Shown here: in pieces, positions 35,927 to 44,524 of the stretch
Position numbering within the stretch: the stretch's first letter is position 1
Layout of the letters: each line of letters opens with the position of its first letter
DNA from: Aurantimonas sp. 22II-16-19i
Lineage (GTDB): Bacteria; Pseudomonadota; Alphaproteobacteria; Rhizobiales; Rhizobiaceae
Reading direction: 5' to 3'
DNA: 64,000 nucleotides
Assembly: GCF_002088275.1 (NCBI RefSeq)
Contig: NZ_AQQS01000014.1
Coordinates: forward strand, 62,001 to 126,000
The notes under the pieces: model-generated
Told to the model about the DNA's origin: nothing
Seen by the model: only the letters and a program-made list of their open reading frames with translations
The model's database searches: none
Position numbers and translations under genes: made by a program

Positions 35927-36189
35927 AGGCGGTGATGCATTCACCCACCCTTCCTCGTCGAGGCAACCGTCTCAGAAGAGAACGGATGCGGTCGATGGCG
36001 CATTCGAGGAGCTCGGTCATGAGTTCGATATGCATCGCGTCCGCACGGGAAGAAAGAGTGCTTTCTTCGCCATTGCGAAACCGGCGCCAACGTGGTCCGG
36101 GAAGCGCGACCTCCTGCTCTTCGGGCTGCCACCACGCCTGACCCCAACCCCTTGCAATCGTGGCGCCAACCGTTACCTTCCCGGCCAGC

Positions 36190-36266
36190 TCACACGGGGT
36201 GCCGAAAGGCTGAGAGGCGAGAAGCCAACCCGTCGAACCTGATCCGGATCATGCCGGCGGAGGGAT
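36190..36266 (+). promoter_or_regulatory. TPP (THI-element) riboswitch
   Basis: The conserved core is easy to read: CACACGGGGTGCC, then GGCTGAGA, then ACCCGTCGAACCTGATCCGG and ATGCCGGCGGAGGGA. This binds thiamin pyrophosphate and shuts down the downstream genes. It lies 70 nt before the thiB start, so the thiamin ABC transporter is repressed when TPP is plentiful. No clear terminator hairpin with a T-run follows, so control is probably at translation initiation. Confidence 0.95.
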
Positions 36267-36335
36267 TGCGGGCGCGGCCGGATCTTGAAGAAGGCGCGAC
36301 CGATCTTTCGACGCCGGCGAGACGAAAGCCCGCCG

Positions 36336-37397
36336 ATGTCCCGCCCCCGCCGCCCGCTTGCCCGCACCATCCTCACCCCCATCCTCGCTGTCCTGGGCGC
36401 CGGCGCCTGGCTGGCAGGCCTCGCAGCGTTGCCGAGCCCGGCCAGCGCAGAGGGCGCCGACAAGCCGACCCTCACCGTCTACACCTATGACAGCTTCTCC
36501 GCCGAATGGGGCCCCGGCCCGCAGCTGAAGGCGCAGTTCGAGACGTCGTGCGCGTGCACCCTCGACTTCGTCGGCCTCGACGACGGCGTCGCCATCCTCA
36601 ACCGGCTGAAGCTCGAGGGCCCGTCGACCCGGGCGGACGTCGCCCTCGGCCTCACCAGCGACCTCATTCCCGAGGCGAAGGCGACGGGCCTGTTCACGGA
36701 CAGCGGCGTCGACACGGCGGAGCTGACCGTTCCCGCCGGCTTCTCCGATCCCGTCTTCGTTCCCTACGACTATTCCTACCTCGCCTTCGTCTACGACACC
36801 GAGACGGTGAAGACCCCGCCGACGAGCCTCGCCGACCTCATCTCCGGCGACCCGGACCAGAAGATCGTCATCGAGGATCCGCGCACCTCGACGCCGGGCC
36901 TCGGCTTCCTGCTCTGGATGAAGGCGGTCTATGGCGACGACGCCGCCGCGAAGTGGCGCGAGTTGCAGCCGCGCATCCTCACCGTCACGCCGGGCTGGAG
37001 CGAGGCCTATGGCCTGTTCACCAAGGGCGAGGTGCCCATCGTCCTCTCCTACACGACCTCGCCCGCCTATCACGAGATCGAAGAGAAGACCGATCGCTAC
37101 CAGGCGGCGGCGTTCGATGAAGGCCATTACCTGCAGATCGAGATCGCCGGCATCCTGAAGAGCTCCGAGCATCGGGAGCTGGCGCAGCGCTTCCTCGCGT
37201 TCTTGGTCTCGAAGGAAGCCCAGCAGACCCTGCCGACAACCAACTGGGCGCTGCCGGTGCGCGGCGACATCGACCTGCCCGAGGCGTTCTCCCATCTCGT
37301 CACAGTGGAAAAGCCGCTCCTCATCGACCCGGAAACGGTCGCGCAGAACCGCCGGGCCTGGACCGACGAATGGCTGCAGGCGGTCGGCGCGCGGTGA
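36336..37397 (+). CDS. thiB: Thiamin/thiamin-phosphate ABC transporter substrate-binding protein
   Basis: A 353-residue periplasmic binding protein. With the ATG at 36336 it begins with a long signal peptide ending near PSPASA; a TTG at 36285 would add 17 unneeded residues. The mature part starts LTVYTYDSFSAEWGPGPQ, then TCACTLDFVGLDDGVAILNR, and VPYDYSYLAFVYD, all typical of ThiB. It delivers thiamin, TMP or TPP to ThiPQ. A TPP riboswitch lies just upstream, which supports the assignment. Confidence 0.94.
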   Translation: MSRPRRPLARTILTPILAVLGAGAWLAGLAALPSPASAEGADKPTLTVYTYDSFSAEWGPGPQLKAQFETSCACTLDFVGLDDGVAILNRLKLEGPSTRADVALGLTSDLIPEAKATGLFTDSGVDTAELTVPAGFSDPVFVPYDYSYLAFVYDTETVKTPPTSLADLISGDPDQKIVIEDPRTSTPGLGFLLWMKAVYGDDAAAKWRELQPRILTVTPGWSEAYGLFTKGEVPIVLSYTTSPAYHEIEEKTDRYQAAAFDEGHYLQIEIAGILKSSEHRELAQRFLAFLVSKEAQQTLPTTNWALPVRGDIDLPEAFSHLVTVEKPLLIDPETVAQNRRAWTDEWLQAVGAR

Positions 37398-37448
37398 TTG
37401 GTGACCTGGGGGTTTCGCGGCAAGTCTCCGGCCTCCGGGCCTGCCGCG

Positions 37449-37610
37449 CCTCCCTCTGCCCTGCCGGGCATTTCCCTCCCGACGGCGAGGAGCGGACCTC
37501 GTTCTGCCAAACCGGTCGTTCGTCGAACGGCGACGCATCAAGGCAGGCGGGGACAGTGGCTATGATCGATCTCCCCCCTTGTGGGGGAGATGCCGGCAGG
37601 CAGAGGGGGG
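37449..37610. repeat. Inverted pair of C/G-rich palindromic repeats inside the thi operon
   Basis: At 37568-37610 is the known rhizobial element GATCTCCCCCCTTGTGGGGG then AGATGCCGGCAGGCAGAGGGGGG. A degenerate inverted copy (CCTCCCTCTGCCCTGCCGGG...) lies at about 37449-37475. They occupy most of the 256-nt gap between thiB and thiP, where related operons normally have little space. Confidence 0.7.
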
Positions 37611-37653
37611 TAGGCCGCAAGACCCGGCAGTTCCAGGCGGACAGCAACGTCGC

Positions 37654-39276
37654 ATGAACACTCGCACAGACCGCCGCATCCGCGTCGCCGTCGGCATCGC
37701 CGCAGCCCTTCTCGCCCTCGGCTTCCTGCTCGGCGGCTTTCTCGTGCTCCTCGCCGTCAGCCCGCAGGCGCCGGACCTCGCCGCCCTTCTCTCCGACGCC
37801 TATATCCGGGCGATCCTCGGCTTCACCCTGCTGCAGGCCGGGCTGTCCACCCTCCTGTCCGTCCTCCTGGCGATCCCCTTCGCGGTCGCGCTGCATCGTG
37901 CCCGCTTCCCCGGCAAGCGGCTGATCCTGCGCCTGTTCCTCTTGCCTCAGGCGCTGCCCGTCCTGGTCGGCGCCCTGGCGGTGATCACCATCTGGGGCCA
38001 GAGCGGCGTCATCTCCCAAGGGCTCACCGCGCTCGGCCTGCCGCGCCTCGACGTCTACGGCCTGTCGGGCATCCTCATCGCCCATGTCTTCTTCAACATG
38101 CCGCTGGCCGCCCGGCTGTTCGTCGCCGCCCTCGACCGGGTGCCGACCGAGAGCTGGAAGCTTGCGGGCCAGCTGGCGCTGCCGCCGCTCGGCGTCTTCC
38201 GTCTGGTCGAATGGCCGGCGCTGCGCCCCGCCCTTCCCGGCGCCGCCGCGCTGATCTTCATGCTCTGCGTGACGAGCTTCACCATCGTCCTCGTCCTCGG
38301 CGGCGGGCCGGCGGCAACAACGCTGGAAGTCGCCGTCTACCAAGCGCTGCGCTACGACTTCGACCCGTCCCGGGCGATCGGCCTGTCGCTGATCCAGATC
38401 GTCCTGACGGCGCTCGTCCTCATCGCCACGCTCATCCTCGGGCGCGACACGGCCGGCGGCTTCGGCCTTGGCGCGAAGGCCCGCCGCTTCGACGCCGCAA
38501 GCCGCGTCAGGGACCTGTCCGACGCGCTGGTCGTCACCCTCGGAACACTGTTCGTCGCCAGCCCCTTCGCCGCGGTGCTCGTCTCCGGGCTCGCAGCGGA
38601 CCTGCCGCGCCTTGTGACGGAAGCCGCCGTCCTCGATGCAGCGCTGACCAGCCTTGCCGTCGCGCTCGCCGCCGCCAGCCTGTCGCTCCTCGTCTCCACC
38701 CTCGTCCTCCTGGCGATCGAGGCCCTCGCGCAAGGCCGGCGGCCCGGCCGCCTGCGCCGCGTCACCCGGCGCTCGCTCGAGACCGCGACCAGCCTCGTCC
38801 TCGTGGTTTCGCCGGTCATCGTCGGGGCCGGCTGGTTCCTGGCGCTGCGGCAGGTCACCGACGTCCTCGCCGCCGGTCCCTATGTCGTCGTCGCCACCAA
38901 TGCGGTGATGGCGATGCCCTTCATCGTGCGGATCGTCGCGCCGGCCCTGCGCCAGGCCAATGCCGAGACCGGCAGGCTGGCCGAAAGCCTCGGCCTCACC
39001 GGCCTTGCCCGCCTCGCCTTCCTCGACCTGCCGGCGATGCGCCGGCCGCTGGCGCTGGCCTTCGCCTTCGCCGCGGCGCTGTCCTTCGGCGATCTCGGCG
39101 CCATCGCGCTCTATGGGTCGAACGACTTCGTCACCCTGCCCTATCTGCTGCTGCAGCGCATGGGCAGCTATCGCACCGCCGATGCGGCCGGCCTCGCCCT
39201 CCTCCTCGGCCTCGTCGCCATCGCGCTGATGGCTGTCGTCGAGGGCGGGCTGGCCGGGCGAAGGAGACCGACGTGA
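37654..39276 (+). CDS. thiP: Thiamin ABC transporter permease
   Basis: A 540-residue inner-membrane protein with about 12 hydrophobic segments, built as two fused binding-protein-dependent permease domains (about residues 50-270 and 290-535). The EAA-type loops for contact with ThiQ are seen as DRVPTESWKLAGQLALPPLGVF and NAETGRLAESLGLTGLARL. The final domain has GDLGAIALYGSNDFVTLPYLL, characteristic of ThiP. The stop overlaps the GTG start of thiQ (GTGA). The ATG at 37654 follows a repeat-filled gap. Confidence 0.95.
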   Translation: MNTRTDRRIRVAVGIAAALLALGFLLGGFLVLLAVSPQAPDLAALLSDAYIRAILGFTLLQAGLSTLLSVLLAIPFAVALHRARFPGKRLILRLFLLPQALPVLVGALAVITIWGQSGVISQGLTALGLPRLDVYGLSGILIAHVFFNMPLAARLFVAALDRVPTESWKLAGQLALPPLGVFRLVEWPALRPALPGAAALIFMLCVTSFTIVLVLGGGPAATTLEVAVYQALRYDFDPSRAIGLSLIQIVLTALVLIATLILGRDTAGGFGLGAKARRFDAASRVRDLSDALVVTLGTLFVASPFAAVLVSGLAADLPRLVTEAAVLDAALTSLAVALAAASLSLLVSTLVLLAIEALAQGRRPGRLRRVTRRSLETATSLVLVVSPVIVGAGWFLALRQVTDVLAAGPYVVVATNAVMAMPFIVRIVAPALRQANAETGRLAESLGLTGLARLAFLDLPAMRRPLALAFAFAAALSFGDLGAIALYGSNDFVTLPYLLLQRMGSYRTADAAGLALLLGLVAIALMAVVEGGLAGRRRPT

Positions 39277-40052
39277 GCGAAACGGCAGCGACCCGGAAGA
39301 GTGCCATGGCGGGCGGACAGCCGGCGCCGGCGCTTCGCCTCGAGGGCGTCCGCTTCGCCCATGGAGCGGCGGAGATGCGGTTCGACCTTTCGGTGGCGGC
39401 GGGCGAATGGCTGGCGCTGATCGGCCCCAGCGGCGCCGGCAAGTCGACCCTCCTCGATCTCGCCGCCGGCTTCCTGACGCCGGCGAGCGGGCGCATCCTG
39501 ATCGCCGGCCGCGACGTGACGCGCCTCGCGCCGGCGGAGCGGCCGCTGTCGATGCTGTTCCAGGAGAACAACCTGTTCCCCCATCTCGACGCCTTCCGCA
39601 ACGTCGCGCTCGGCATCGCGCCGCGGCTGCGGGTGTCGAAGGACGAGCGGGCGGCGGTGGAGGGGGCGCTCGCCGCCGTGGGTCTCGAAGGCTACGGCAA
39701 GCGGCTGCCGGCCGAGATGTCGGGGGGCGAGCGGCAGCGGGTGGCGCTGGCGCGGGCCTTTCTGCGCGAGCGGCCGCTGATCCTCCTCGACGAGCCCTTC
39801 GCCGCGCTCGGCCCGGCGCTGCGGCGCGACATGCTGGAACTCCTGGCCAGACTGCGCCAGCGCGGCGACGGGAGGCCGGCGAGCGTGGTGATGGTGACCC
39901 ATCATCCGGAGGATGCGGCGGAGATGGCCGACCGGGTGGCCTATCTGGAGGACGGCGAAATCGCCGCCCTCGGCCCGGCGCAAACGATGCTGTCGGGCGC
40001 CGCCGATCCGCGGGTCTCACGCTATCTCGGCATTGCGAGAAAAAACGTGTGA
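39273..40052 (+). CDS. thiQ: Thiamin ABC transporter ATP-binding protein
   Basis: A 259-residue ABC ATPase. The Walker A is GPSGAGKST, the Q-loop FQENNLF, the signature MSGGERQRVALARAF, the Walker B ILLDEPFAALG and the switch His in VTHHPEDA. It energises ThiP. The start is a GTG overlapping the thiP stop by four bases. The D-loop reads AALGPALR where most ABC proteins, including E. coli ThiQ, have ALDPALR; the Asp is Gly here. I believe this also occurs in other rhizobial ThiQ proteins, so it need not mean loss of function. Confidence 0.95.
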   Translation: MSETAATRKSAMAGGQPAPALRLEGVRFAHGAAEMRFDLSVAAGEWLALIGPSGAGKSTLLDLAAGFLTPASGRILIAGRDVTRLAPAERPLSMLFQENNLFPHLDAFRNVALGIAPRLRVSKDERAAVEGALAAVGLEGYGKRLPAEMSGGERQRVALARAFLRERPLILLDEPFAALGPALRRDMLELLARLRQRGDGRPASVVMVTHHPEDAAEMADRVAYLEDGEIAALGPAQTMLSGAADPRVSRYLGIARKNV

Positions 40053-40275
40053 CGCATTTCCGGCGAATTTCCGGTCTACTGCGATGATCGGGGACGGGAG
40101 GGGATGTCTTTCCGGAAATTGATCGACGATGTTGCCCTCGCGCGCTTTCGCGGCGGCAGCCGATTCGGTTAACTGCATTTGGTAAGGCGGCGAAAGCGTA
40201 ATCGCGGTCGGGACGGACGGGGCGTCAATCGCGTCGATGACATCACCATGGCATGAGTTCAGGATCGGGCCGAGG

Positions 40276-41772
40276 ATGCGGGCGCTGGGGCGCCTGGCGA
40301 CGCTGTGCGCGCTCCTCGCGGCCTCCGGCTGCACGACCTTCGGTGCCGGTCTCGACACGATGGCCACCGAGGCCGAGACCGGCAGCATCCGCGCCGGCTA
40401 CACCTCGACGCGCCAGCCGATCACCTTCGAGACGGCGCAGCAGAGCGATCCGCAATCGGTCATCGGCAAGAGCCAGCATCCGAAGATCCTCGCGGCCTAT
40501 GGCGGCGCCTATTCCGACCCCAAGCTCGAACAGGCGCTGGCCGGCATCGTCGGCAAGCTGGCGGCGGCGAGCGAGGACCCCAACCGGGTCTACCGGATCA
40601 CCATCCTCAACTCGCCCAACATCAACGCCTTCGCGCTGCCGGGCGGCTATGTCTACATCACCCGGGGCCTCCTCGCGCTCGCCAACGACTCATCCGAAGT
40701 CGCGGCGGTGATCGGCCACGAGATGGGCCACATCACCGCCAATCACGGCATCCAGCGCCAGCAGCGCGAGCAGGCGGCCGAACTTGCCAGCCGGGTGGTC
40801 TCGGAAGTCCTCGACAACGAATCGGCCGGCCAGATCGCGCTCGCCAAGGGCAAGCTGAGTCTGGCGCAGTTCTCGCGCCAGCAGGAGCTGCAGGCCGACG
40901 CGCTGGGCATCAAGCACATCGCGCGGGCGGGCTACGACCCCTTCGCCGCGGCGCGCTTCCTCGAAGCGATGGATTCCTATTCGCGCATGCGCAACGCCTT
41001 CCAGGCGACCGATCCCAATCTCGACTTCCTCGCCTCGCACCCGTCCGCCCCGCAGCGCATCACGCTGGCCGGCCAGCTCGCCCGCAGCGAAGGCCCGCCC
41101 GGCACCGGCACGCGGGACCGCGACCGCTATCTCGCCGGCATCGACGGCATGCTGTTCGGCGATTCGGCGGTCGAGGGCTATGTGCGCGAGCGCACCTTCC
41201 TGCATCCCGGCCTCGGCATCAGCTTCACGGTGCCGAAGGGCTTCTCCCTCGACAACACCGCCGAGGCGGTGATGGCGACGGGGCCGGACGACACCGCGAT
41301 CCGCTTCGACGGCGTCGCGCTGGCGCCCAATCGCGGCCTCGTCGACTACGTCAATTCCGGCTGGATCGGCGGGCTCGAGCCCGGCAGCGTGCGCCAGCAG
41401 CGCATCCACGGGCTCGAGGCGGTGTCGGCGCGGGCGAGAGGCGGCGAATACAATTTCGACGTGACGGTGATCCGCCTCGGCAGCCAGGTCTACCGCTTCC
41501 TGACCGCGGTGCCGGCCAAGGCCAGCGTCGATGCCGGCGCCATCGCCGCCGGCGTCGCCGGCAGCTTCCACCAGCTGTCGGCCGAGGAACGGGCGGCGCT
41601 GAAGCCGCTGCGCATCCGCATCGTCGAGGCGCGGCAGGGCGACACGGCCGGAACGCTCGCCGCCCGCATGGTCGGCGTCGAGGCCAAGGAAAACATGTTC
41701 CGCCTCCTCAACGAGTTGACCGTCGACGACGCGGTGAAGAGCGGCGAGCGCTACAAGATCGTCGCCGAATAG
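40276..41772 (+). CDS. M48-family zinc metalloprotease lipoprotein
   Basis: A 498-residue envelope protease. With the ATG at 40276 it starts with a short lipoprotein signal ending LLAASGC (Cys19); an ATG at 40237 would place 13 polar residues before it. The zinc motif is HEMGH (His148 onward) with the third ligand in QELQADALGI. The C-terminal third is a beta-rich, LysM-like module ending in IRIVEARQGDTAGTLAARM. Family members (BepA/LoiP type) degrade or help assemble outer-membrane proteins. No operon partner is apparent. Confidence 0.88.
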   Translation: MRALGRLATLCALLAASGCTTFGAGLDTMATEAETGSIRAGYTSTRQPITFETAQQSDPQSVIGKSQHPKILAAYGGAYSDPKLEQALAGIVGKLAAASEDPNRVYRITILNSPNINAFALPGGYVYITRGLLALANDSSEVAAVIGHEMGHITANHGIQRQQREQAAELASRVVSEVLDNESAGQIALAKGKLSLAQFSRQQELQADALGIKHIARAGYDPFAAARFLEAMDSYSRMRNAFQATDPNLDFLASHPSAPQRITLAGQLARSEGPPGTGTRDRDRYLAGIDGMLFGDSAVEGYVRERTFLHPGLGISFTVPKGFSLDNTAEAVMATGPDDTAIRFDGVALAPNRGLVDYVNSGWIGGLEPGSVRQQRIHGLEAVSARARGGEYNFDVTVIRLGSQVYRFLTAVPAKASVDAGAIAAGVAGSFHQLSAEERAALKPLRIRIVEARQGDTAGTLAARMVGVEAKENMFRLLNELTVDDAVKSGERYKIVAE

Positions 41773-41891
41773 GTCGCCGGCCCCGCAGTCTCGCGCGCCC
41801 CGGCGCTCTCCCCGCCACGCTAAAGGTCGCGCAAATGCGCCCGGCGGCGCGGCGCGCCCCGGTTCCGCCCCGCAAGTCTGGGGCCGTTTGC

Positions 41892-42095
41892 AGTCTCCCG
41901 TCCCGGCGGGAACGGACAGCGGAACGCCGGAGGCAAGCCCTCCGATATTCTGTAGTCTTACGGCTCGCCTCCGGCGTCCCGCACGGTGTCTTGTTGGGCC
42001 CTTGTGGCCGTCCGTCCCCACCTGAAGCGCAGCTTTCGCCACGCCCCGGGCTTCGGGCCGGAAGACCGGCTGTCGGCGCATCGCGGGAGACTTTT
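41892..42095 (+). ncRNA. Structured RNA candidate resembling 6S RNA
   Basis: The ends pair: AGTCTCCCG (41892-41900) with CGGGAGACT (42084-42092), followed by a T4 run. Inside, GACAGC (41915-41920) pairs with GCTGTC (42069-42074). A perfect 10-bp stem CGCCGGAGGC/GCCTCCGGCG closes a loop holding GCAAGCCCTCCGATATTCTG. In E. coli 6S RNA the central bubble reads CCCCTGAGCCGATATTTC, so the CCGATATT core and its position in a roughly 200-nt closed rod agree. There is no gene in the 41773-42830 gap. Against it: no AT-rich promoter is obvious, and the usual zapA/5-FCL neighbours are absent. Confidence 0.42.
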
Positions 42096-42384
42096 GGCCT
42101 CCCCCTTTAGCGGTCCGATCCGCACCCGCGCCGTAGTACGCGAGGGGCCGACGGAGCCTCGAAACCGTCCGAGTCGCGAGATCCCTCCGGAAGAGACCCA
42201 CGCCGCGGACACCGCCCGCCTTCCCGAACGATCCCGGCGATCATTCGTGTCCCTCGGGAAGACGGCGAGGGGATTGTGGGGGGCGTGGATGGGGGTGGGG
42301 ATATCTTTTTTTGGCGGGGCCGAGCGTTGGCGCGATGGGGTCGCGGTGCCGGTCACACCATAGAATGCAGCGGCGCACTCCCCG

Positions 42385-42504
42385 CTTCGTCATCCTCGTG
42401 CGTCAGCACAGGGCCTCGGCGGTTCCGTCGCTGCTCCGGGGGCGGGCTGCTACTGACCGGGCGAGGCATGGATCCCCGACCCTTGCGGGCCGAGGATGAC
42501 GAAG
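42385..42504. repeat. Palindromic mosaic repeat, CTTCGTCATCCTCG family
   Basis: The left end CTTCGTCATCCTCG and the right end CGAGGATGACGAAG are perfect 14-nt inverted copies 92 nt apart, with GGATCC-like sequence (ATGGATCCCCGA) on the inner right flank. It belongs to the same general type as the elements at 12484 and 35785. It marks the left edge of the three-gene island. The following 42505-42830 holds no gene I would call. Confidence 0.8.
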
Positions 42505-42830
42505 CTGAGGGGGCAGCGGCGAGGTCGTTGTGCAATTTTGGGTAGGAGCTGAGCGACAACTCTGTGCCCATCGCAGACATTCATGTACGCTTTGCCTTCA
42601 CTCGGAAGAGGACATTAGAGTTCGTTCCAATGAATGGCAGCTTTTCGCCGTCAGATCGGCCGTTCCCATTCTTCAACGAAGTGTGCCAAAGCTGCCTTTC
42701 GCACGTGTGGGTCTAAAGCCTTCGATGGGCGGCGGGACGCGGCCGTTCGCTGCGGCTGACATCCAATTCCTGCTTTCAGCCAACGAGCAGGCAGCTTGGC
42801 GAGCGGCGCAATGGAGATTGACAAAGATTC

Positions 42831-43223
42831 ATGAGCCAATTCACCTCCAACATGACCAAGGCCTCCCATCGCAACTGGGCCGCTGCCGAGCGCCTCAGGA
42901 GCGCAGAAGCACCAGATCGAACGACTGCAGGCTATCTCTATGGAATTGCCGCAGAGTGCGCGATCAAAGCTTTGTACCGTGACATGTCCTGGACCACCGA
43001 CAGCAAAGATGGGCCCGTCTACGCCCACTTCCCTGAAATCAAGGCAAAGCTTCGTGACTCGATCGTGGGGCGCGGGGCAGCACAACTCGTTCGGTTTACC
43101 GATCAGCGCTATATGGAAGGTTGGGCTATCAAAATCCGATACAGCGACGGCACACGTCCTGACGCGGCAACCTTGGAAAAATGGCGCGACGATGCGGATG
43201 CAGCCCGATCGGCCTTGCAATGA
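42831..43223 (+). CDS. Small HEPN-like protein, first gene of island operon
   Basis: A 130-residue, mostly helical protein. The segment ASHRNWAAAERLR, then TTAGYLYGIAAECAIKALYRD resembles a family of small HEPN-like proteins with the pattern H-x-x-W-x-x-A and LYGxAAECxxKA. No canonical HEPN R-x4-6-H ribonuclease motif is evident, so catalysis is doubtful; it may be a substrate-binding or regulatory subunit. The start overlaps the stop of a 7-codon mini-frame (42811-42834) and the stop overlaps the next gene by ATGA. Codons such as TTT, GAT and AAA are more frequent than in neighbouring genes, suggesting transfer. The family call is from pattern memory only. Confidence 0.65.
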   Translation: MSQFTSNMTKASHRNWAAAERLRSAEAPDRTTAGYLYGIAAECAIKALYRDMSWTTDSKDGPVYAHFPEIKAKLRDSIVGRGAAQLVRFTDQRYMEGWAIKIRYSDGTRPDAATLEKWRDDADAARSALQ

Positions 43224-44524
43224 AGCGTCCTCTTCGTTTCGATGATAGTCTCCCGCAGTTCGTCGCCAGTCTAATAGCCGCGTATTCTGGAGATCTCGCC
43301 ACTGCACAGCCAATCGTGATCCGGGACTTTGAAGGTCGCCTTGGGGTCATCCTGGACATCCCTGCTGCAGATGTCGACCAGTTGAATACTGCGATTGCCG
43401 AGGCCCTTGGCCCATATTCCCGCCCCGAAGACCCCGTGCGCGGGCGCAACGCGGCTGGCGTATCCCGGATCGTCGAGGAGGCGCAGGCCGCACCCGTTCT
43501 AAAGGTCAAAGGCGTAAATATCCGACTTCTCGACCGCCGGATTGTCGGTGCGGATTGGATGCTGCGTCCGGTGCTGCAGCCTGGCGCGATACCCAGGATT
43601 GCGTTTGTCAGTATCAAGGGCGGCGTCGGCCGTTCCACGGCTCTTTCTATTGCAGCGACGCATCTGGCTCACGCCGGTTTGCGGGTACTCACTGTGGATC
43701 TCGACCTCGAAGCTCCGGGGCTAGGTGCGACGCTCTTGAAGCCAGAAGAACTACCCACTTACGGGGTCGTGGATTGGCTCGTCGAGAACGGGCTCTCCGG
43801 TACTGACAGCACGTTCCGCGCCGATTGCATCGGCAAGTCTTCCCTTTTGGACGGGATATCTGTCGTGCCCGCCTTTGGTAGCCAAACCTTGGCACATCCC
43901 GCCGATGCGCTTGCCAAGATCGCCCGGGCAAGCCTCGAAGACGTGCGCGACGGCACTCCTTTGTCCTTTCGCATTCAACTTCAAGAAATGATTGAGAGTT
44001 TTGAGGCCACCGGTGACTATGATGTTGTGTTGATCGATGGGCGTGCGGGTCTTCACGAAACGACGGCGGCACCAGTACTTGGGCTTGGGGCGAAAGTGCT
44101 CCTTTTTGGCATCAATGAACCGCAGACCTTCCAAGGCTATGCCTTCCTTTTGGCTCACATTCGGGAGCGCATCCCCGGGGGCTTGGAATGGGAGGAGAAA
44201 GCCTGGTTCGTGCAAGCCAAGGCGGATCCCGCGGACATGCGAATTGCTCAGGAGCGGTTCAACGCTCTTTGGAACATGGACGAGGGTCCGCTTACACAGC
44301 CCGAACGGCTCGGGCCGGACGATTTGGAGCTGGTCTGGGCTGACAATGACGCGCCAGCCCCTCTGCCTAAGGACCCGGTGCCTGTGCTACGCATCCTTAA
44401 TGACGAGCGTTACCGAAGCTTTAATCCGGTTGAGAACCGCGTCCAGCTCGATGAACGGCTCGTGCGTTCGACCTTTGGAGAGCTTTTGGATTGGCTCGAC
44501 GAGCAGATGGAATTGCCCCGATGA
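43220..44524 (+). CDS. MinD/ParA-like ATPase with variant KGGVGR P-loop
   Basis: A 434-residue protein. Residues 1 to about 120 form an uncharacterised N-terminal domain. A deviant Walker A follows at FVSIKGGVGRSTALS (Lys133, Gly134-Gly137, Arg138, Ser139, Thr140), then the A' region VLTVDLDLEAPGLGATLL and a B-like strand DVVLIDGRAGLHE. In ParA/MinD the motif is KGGxGKT, so the P-loop lysine is replaced by Arg138 while the signature lysine is kept. The C-terminal part has VLLFGINEPQTFQGYAFLL. It overlaps both neighbours by ATGA. I recall a named KGGVGR-variant AAA family; the role is unknown, possibly sensing within a defence system. Confidence 0.8.
   Translation: MKRPLRFDDSLPQFVASLIAAYSGDLATAQPIVIRDFEGRLGVILDIPAADVDQLNTAIAEALGPYSRPEDPVRGRNAAGVSRIVEEAQAAPVLKVKGVNIRLLDRRIVGADWMLRPVLQPGAIPRIAFVSIKGGVGRSTALSIAATHLAHAGLRVLTVDLDLEAPGLGATLLKPEELPTYGVVDWLVENGLSGTDSTFRADCIGKSSLLDGISVVPAFGSQTLAHPADALAKIARASLEDVRDGTPLSFRIQLQEMIESFEATGDYDVVLIDGRAGLHETTAAPVLGLGAKVLLFGINEPQTFQGYAFLLAHIRERIPGGLEWEEKAWFVQAKADPADMRIAQERFNALWNMDEGPLTQPERLGPDDLELVWADNDAPAPLPKDPVPVLRILNDERYRSFNPVENRVQLDERLVRSTFGELLDWLDEQMELPR

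Noticed and set aside
41773-42400. tmRNA, RNase P RNA or SRP RNA in the gap after the metalloprotease
   Set aside because: No tag-coding sequence, tRNA-like T-arm, RNase P core (GAGGAAAGTCC, ACAGAA) or SRP tetraloop/GGAAGCAGC core can be read on either strand.
42530-43313. Open frames over the start of the island (150 codons plus strand, 220 codons minus strand)
   Set aside because: They overlap the HEPN-like gene, have no family resemblance and lack the ATGA coupling that ties 42831 to the next genes.
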